Of a stretch of DNA of 5,241 bases, positions 4,188 to 5,241 are shown piece after piece. The notes beneath the pieces were generated by a model. That model was not told the origin of the DNA. It ran no database searches and was given only the letters and a program-made list of their open reading frames with translations. The translations under genes were made by a program, and so were the position numbers. Source of the stretch: Candidatus Yanofskybacteria bacterium RIFOXYD1_FULL_42_10 (lineage in GTDB: Bacteria; Patescibacteriota; Minisyncoccia; 2-02-FULL-40-12; GWA2-44-9); the NCBI GenBank assembly GCA_001795975.1, contig MGLG01000018.1, positions 15,256 to 20,496 on the forward strand, given 5' to 3'. The number at the start of each line of letters is the position of its first letter. Within the stretch, counting starts at the first letter, position 1.

Positions 4188-5241
4188 GTTTTAATCTTTT
4201 CTTTACTTCTTCGACGATTTTTTCAACAGGAATGGTTTCCTGAACTCCCGAATCCATCTCCCTCAAAATAATGGTCCCGTCCAGCGCTTCTTTCTGGCCG
4301 AAAATCAAAGTGAATTTAACCTCCAAACGGTTGGCAATTCTTAACTGGGATTTGATGCTGTCTCTTCCCAAAGAAGATTTGGCTTCAATCCCCGCTTTTC
4401 TAAATGATTCAAAAAGCAACAAGCTCTTTCTCTTGGCGGCTTCGCCAAGCTGGGCTAAAAATATTTTGGGCTTCGGCCCTATTTCCGGCACGGCAACGCC
4501 TTTTTCCTTAAGAGCCAAAATAACTCTTTCCAGTCCCATTGACCACCCGGCCGCCGCGGTTTTGGAACCGCCAAGAAGATCAATCAGCCGATCATAACGG
4601 CCTCCGCCAATAATAGTTGCCTGACTGGCGGCGTTTTCTTCCGGCACAAATTCAAATACGGTTCGGGTATAATAATCCAATCCCCGCACCAAATGCGAAT
4701 TCATGATGTAAGGCACTTTGGCCTCGTCCAAGAATTCCAAAACATGCTTAAAGTGAGCATGACAGGCCTCGTCCAAAAAATCCACGGTTTGAGGCGCTTC
4801 TTTGGCTATTTCTTTGCATTCTTCTTCTTTGCAATCAAGCATTCGCAAAACATTGGTCTTGATCCTGTTTTTGCATTGTCCGCAAACATTTTTTATTTTA
4901 TTTTTGTAATATTCTTTTAGCGCTTTGATATATGCCGGGCGGCACGAAGAATCGCCGATGCTGTTAATGTGCAGATTGTAACCCTCCAAATTTAAACTAT
5001 CCAAAAGTTTGTAAGCGAGAAAAATCAATTCGGCGTCAACCGACTCGGAAGCGTCGCCGATAGTTTCAATGCCAAACTGGTGAAATTGCCGATATCGGCC
5101 GGCTTGGGGCTGGTCGTGCCGAAACATTGGCTCAACATAATATAGTTTGACCGGATGAGGCCTTACGCTCATGCCGTTTTCAATATAAGCTCGGGCAACC
5201 GGAGCGGTTCCTTCCGGCCTTAGAGTCAGACTGTCCCCGCC
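4180..5241 (-). CDS. hisS: histidyl-tRNA synthetase (5' end outside window)
   Basis: This class II synthetase charges tRNA-His. The reading frame runs open to the window edge, giving 353 residues and lacking roughly the first 60 or more, with motif 1. Visible in the fragment are TLRPEGTAPVARAY (6-19), motif 2 (EPMFRHDQPQAGRYRQFHQFG region, 37-57), the histidine-specific LVRGLDYYTRTVFE (184-197) with the conserved arginine, GGGRYDRL (212-219), motif 3 GWSMGLERVIL (232-242), and the C-terminal anticodon-binding domain (about 258-353). Four cysteines in the insertion (CGQC at 120-123, C137 and C142) fit a C-x2-C metal-like site seen in many bacterial HisRS. The methionine at fragment residue 24 is internal, not the start. 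The TGA stop overlaps the HIT gene. An HisZ paralogue is unlikely because the catalytic motifs are intact. Confidence 0.96.
   Translation of the reverse strand, partial: GGDSLTLRPEGTAPVARAYIENGMSVRPHPVKLYYVEPMFRHDQPQAGRYRQFHQFGIETIGDASESVDAELIFLAYKLLDSLNLEGYNLHINSIGDSSCRPAYIKALKEYYKNKIKNVCGQCKNRIKTNVLRMLDCKEEECKEIAKEAPQTVDFLDEACHAHFKHVLEFLDEAKVPYIMNSHLVRGLDYYTRTVFEFVPEENAASQATIIGGGRYDRLIDLLGGSKTAAAGWSMGLERVILALKEKGVAVPEIGPKPKIFLAQLGEAAKRKSLLLFESFRKAGIEAKSSLGRDSIKSQLRIANRLEVKFTLIFGQKEALDGTIILREMDSGVQETIPVEKIVEEVKKRLKHD

Overview
The window looks like a piece of a small bacterial chromosome, most likely from the Candidate Phyla Radiation (Patescibacteria, Parcubacteria-like). This is an inference from the short intergenic gaps, the almost complete lack of Shine-Dalgarno sequences, the bS21-YqeY-HIT-HisS neighbourhood with a lysine-rich bS21, and gaps filled by AT-rich repeats. 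The standard code fits: hisS ends in TGA exactly where the next gene starts. All recognised genes are on the minus strand, so transcription runs from right to left.

Right half (5241 to about 2912): hisS (5' end cut by the window edge), a HIT-family hydrolase overlapping its stop, rpsU (bS21) and yqeY form a probable translation-linked operon. The two spacers around rpsU are nearly filled by copies of one 65-base imperfect inverted repeat. rpsU is the only recognised gene with a strong Shine-Dalgarno sequence.

Middle (2911 to 1971): about 940 bases without a recognised protein gene. An attC-like or cruciform hairpin (2762-2848) comes first. Next is a consensus sigma-70 promoter on the minus strand (TTGACA, 16 bp, TATAAT), then about 500 bases full of stem-loops, then a textbook intrinsic terminator at 2085-2114. 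I read this as an independent, highly structured RNA gene of a class I do not recognise, and it is the most interesting element here. It may carry a 25-codon small ORF near its 5' end and contains two mutually exclusive long helices.

Left half (1970 to 1): ybeY (rRNA maturation endonuclease), a 92-bp gap made almost wholly of tandem repeats, ftsA (actin-like divisome protein, TTG start), then a tail with two adjacent consensus DnaA boxes and more AT-rich 15-mer repeats. The 15-mers on the two sides of ftsA are inverted copies of each other.

Functionally the window joins translation (hisS, rpsU, yqeY, ybeY) to cell division (ftsA). Nothing in it looks like a phage or insertion sequence.
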